Shown: positions 62,198 to 64,000 of the stretch, piece by piece
Numbering within the stretch: position 1 is the stretch's first letter
Layout: each line of letters opens with the position of its first letter
Assembly: GCF_023074055.1 (NCBI RefSeq)
Contig: NZ_JADPKR010000100.1
Span: 149,272-213,271, forward strand
Length of the DNA stretch: 64,000 nt
Source: Bradyrhizobium sp. 141
GTDB taxonomy: Bacteria; Pseudomonadota; Alphaproteobacteria; Rhizobiales; Xanthobacteraceae
Reading direction: 5' to 3'
Translations under genes and position numbers: made by a program
Notes under the pieces: model-generated
Told to the model about the DNA's origin: nothing
What the model saw: only the letters and a program-made list of their open reading frames with translations
Database searches by the model: none

Positions 62198-63044
62198 GGG
62201 AGCCCTCCGCCAGCTGAGCCTCGAAGCTGATCGCGCCCGATTTCGAACGTTTGGCTTTGATGCCGTGGCCGGTGGCCTCCTTGGCATCCTCCGGCATCAG
62301 CTTTTTCAGATCCGCCTTGGCCGTTTCGTGCTCGCCGTGGGCTTCTCGCGTCCGCAGGTAGGTCGCTGCCAGTTCAGCCCATTGGTTGGAGGTCGACATA
62401 TCGACGACCTTGACGGCTTCGAGTCTTGGGCGAGGTGTTTCGATATTGAAGAGGATGGGCTGCTCGCCGCTTTGGACACAGCGCCAGAACTTCTTTTCGG
62501 CCGTGAGCAGGAGGTGCTGATAGAGCGGATCAGCGTGGATCTTGATCTCGACCCATTTGCCGCCACCGGTGATGATCGAGAGCACCGAACTGCGGGCGGC
62601 TGTTACCCACATGTTGTGTTGTAACTGGGCCATGTGCTTCTCGGCTGCGGCTTCCTCGGTAAAGTCCCACGGCAGCATGAATTTGGCTGCGAAGACGGCG
62701 CCGGTCTGCTCGACGGTCCCGTCCAGCGTTGCCGCCATCCATTTGTGCACGGGGTGCCGAACACGCTTCTGAATGTCCTTGACGGTGTGCCCGCTGGCGC
62801 GTTGGTACCAGGCGCGGTTCAAGACCTCGGTCACGGTCCCGAGCTGGACGATCAGATTGTCCGAGAGATCCTGCGGTTCGATTTCGCCGCGTTTTTCCTG
62901 CCACAGCCGGATGAGGTTCTCCTGGTGATCCCCCATGATGATGCGGGCATCCGAGCCGCCGATGAAATGGCGGCGGTCGTTCGGGGTGAATCTGATGATT
63001 GGATGCTGTGGCTCGACTTGACCGTCACTCTGCACGCTACGCAC
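62181..63044 (-). CDS. YqaJ-family recombination exonuclease, catalytic Glu missing
   Basis: This 287-residue protein belongs to the YqaJ/lambda exonuclease-type PD-(D/E)XK family: GGSDARIIMG (29-38), LGTVTEVLNRAWYQR (~68-82), D108 in AATLDGTV and K121 in AAKFMLPW. The expected Glu two residues before K121 is replaced by Ala (codon GCA, 62690-62688), one base from GAA. Without it metal binding and strand cleavage should be impaired. It starts at GTG with AGGAG. Together with ERF it would normally form a phage exonuclease-annealase pair. Confidence 0.85.
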   Translation of the reverse strand: MRSVQSDGQVEPQHPIIRFTPNDRRHFIGGSDARIIMGDHQENLIRLWQEKRGEIEPQDLSDNLIVQLGTVTEVLNRAWYQRASGHTVKDIQKRVRHPVHKWMAATLDGTVEQTGAVFAAKFMLPWDFTEEAAAEKHMAQLQHNMWVTAARSSVLSIITGGGKWVEIKIHADPLYQHLLLTAEKKFWRCVQSGEQPILFNIETPRPRLEAVKVVDMSTSNQWAELAATYLRTREAHGEHETAKADLKKLMPEDAKEATGHGIKAKRSKSGAISFEAQLAEGSHASIQ

Positions 63045-63507
63045 TGGTATCTCCTACTCCAGGAACAGCGGCGATTCCCGCCGCACTGCCTGAAGCCCCG
63101 CGTCCGCGAGGGGAGATACCGGCCCTGCCATCGCGCCCGGCCGACTCAGTAACGCTCCAATCGAATGGGAATGCCAGTCCTTTCTGCAGCAATCTTGTTG
63201 CTCATGTCGGCGCGAGATCATTGCCAACGATCGGCAAAGGGAAAGCTCCAGACGAGCGGACCGCGTGGGACTCGATCTCGCCCGAAATTGACAAATCAAA
63301 GCCAAACGAGCGCGCGGCAAGTATAAGAGAGCGGGGCGGCGCCTATGGTCTTCAAACGCTCTAAGCCGCGTTCGGCCGATTCCCTCCCGAATGCACGGGT
63401 AGCAACGAACGTCCTCCGATCGTCACTGTTTCTTGATCTGAGGCTTGAAGTCATAGGCATTTCGAGCGAGGTGTCGGGAAAAGAGTGGGACCCGAGTACA
63501 AGCCGGC
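63045..63507. other. Intergenic region upstream of recombination module
   Basis: 463 bases holding the probable promoter for the minus-strand module. No gene can be supported, and no integrase or att site was seen. Confidence 0.5.
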
Positions 63508-63912
63508 ATGGCGTCAAAACGAAAAATCACGGCGAACCGATTGAACGCCAAGCGAAGCACGGGCCCGAAGACTGAGACGGGTAAGGCGCGGTCGAGCCGC
63601 AACGCCCGACAACACGGGCTCTCGCGCCTAAACCTGGAGGACGATGTCGGCTCTGACGCAGCTGCTGGCGCAATCACGGTGAGCTTTGCGCAGCGACAGC
63701 ATGCCTCGACCGTAAATGACCTTGTCCGTGCCAATATATGGCTGGCCCACATCCGAGAGGCCCGCCATGGCATGCTCGCTGCGTTGCTAGATTGCCCGAA
63801 CCCAAAACAACTGAAGCGTCTTGCCGGCCTTGAGCGCTATGAAAGGACCGCCCGTGCTGCACAACGACGTGTTCTGAGACGTTTGTCATTCGGCTTGCAA
63901 TATTGGCTCTGA
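63508..63912 (+). CDS. Conserved rhizobial small protein (STGPKT-GKARS family)
   Basis: This 134-residue protein starts with NRLNAKRSTGPKTETGKARS, then NARQHGLS, and ends LERYERTARAAQRRVLRRLS. The N-terminal STGPKT-x-GK/NA-x-HGLS pattern and the Arg-rich helical C-terminus are shared with many unannotated proteins in Bradyrhizobium and relatives, often beside mobile DNA. No function is known. It is divergent from the recombination module. Confidence 0.7.
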   Translation: MASKRKITANRLNAKRSTGPKTETGKARSSRNARQHGLSRLNLEDDVGSDAAAGAITVSFAQRQHASTVNDLVRANIWLAHIREARHGMLAALLDCPNPKQLKRLAGLERYERTARAAQRRVLRRLSFGLQYWL

Positions 63913-64000
63913 CGCATATTCGATGATCGTGATTGTTTTTATGGCGCGCCAATCAGCCTTGCCTGAAGGAGATCGAGCTTAGCGCGCCCGTACATCTGCC

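Noticed and set aside
1..64000. tRNA, rRNA, CRISPR arrays and complete insertion sequences
   Set aside because: No cloverleaf-like gene, regularly spaced direct repeats, transposase motif or bounded terminal repeats were recognised by eye; a tRNA/CRISPR search would be the deciding test.

Overview
The window looks like a chromosomal segment of a Bradyrhizobium-type alphaproteobacterium (Nitrobacteraceae). Coding regions are GC-rich. It carries a protocatechuate/4-hydroxybenzoate catabolic block, a cheYAW-mcp-cheRB chemotaxis cluster, many small secreted alphaproteobacterial proteins, a RIME-like rhizobial intergenic repeat, and a large exopolysaccharide (EPS) locus. The assignment comes from gene content and remembered family features; no database search was possible.

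Layout. 1-4 kb: aromatic catabolism, with the end of pcaH, pcaG, a NYN-domain gene, and the divergent pair pobR/pobA. 4-8 kb (minus strand): a CHASE2 adenylate/guanylate cyclase with a FecR-domain partner, then a receiver/HD-GYP protein. 8.3-19.6 kb (plus strand): STAS-cheY-cheA-cheW-mcp-cheW-mcp-cheR-cheB-soluble MCP-like gene. The cluster has tight ATGA/TAATG overlaps at both ends and hairpins after each mcp. 19.7-31.3 kb: a loose stretch of small and secreted genes (GrlR-like, CHRD, VanZ-like, an EAL/CSS c-di-GMP phosphodiesterase, several short signal-peptide proteins), repeats, a PPP phosphatase, and one 0.9-kb stretch without a convincing gene.

31.5-60 kb: polysaccharide region. It holds a transglutaminase-like cysteine peptidase, two Wzy/WaaL-like proteins, an OPX export lipoprotein, a BY-kinase/co-polymerase with a tyrosine-rich tail, a GH16 glycanase, and a minus-strand operon. 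The operon contains an initiating glycosyl-phosphotransferase, two epimerases, an epimerase pseudogene, GT4, GT2, a polymerase, a flippase, a vestigial coupled ORF and another GT4. The plus-strand genes gmd, fcl and a frameshifted ugd would supply GDP-L-fucose and UDP-glucuronate. Together they form a Wzx/Wzy-type EPS pathway: lipid-linked unit assembly, flipping, polymerisation, length control and export, then trimming by the GH16 enzyme. Genes from about 41.5 to 53 kb use more A/T-ending codons than the chemotaxis genes, as expected of an acquired, shuffled polysaccharide block.

60-64 kb: a phage-type recombination module on the minus strand. A YqaJ-family nuclease (with an apparent loss of a catalytic Glu), an ERF single-strand-annealing protein fused to an HNH-like Cys/His domain, and a translationally coupled unknown gene make up the module. 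No tRNA, rRNA, CRISPR array or complete IS element was recognised.
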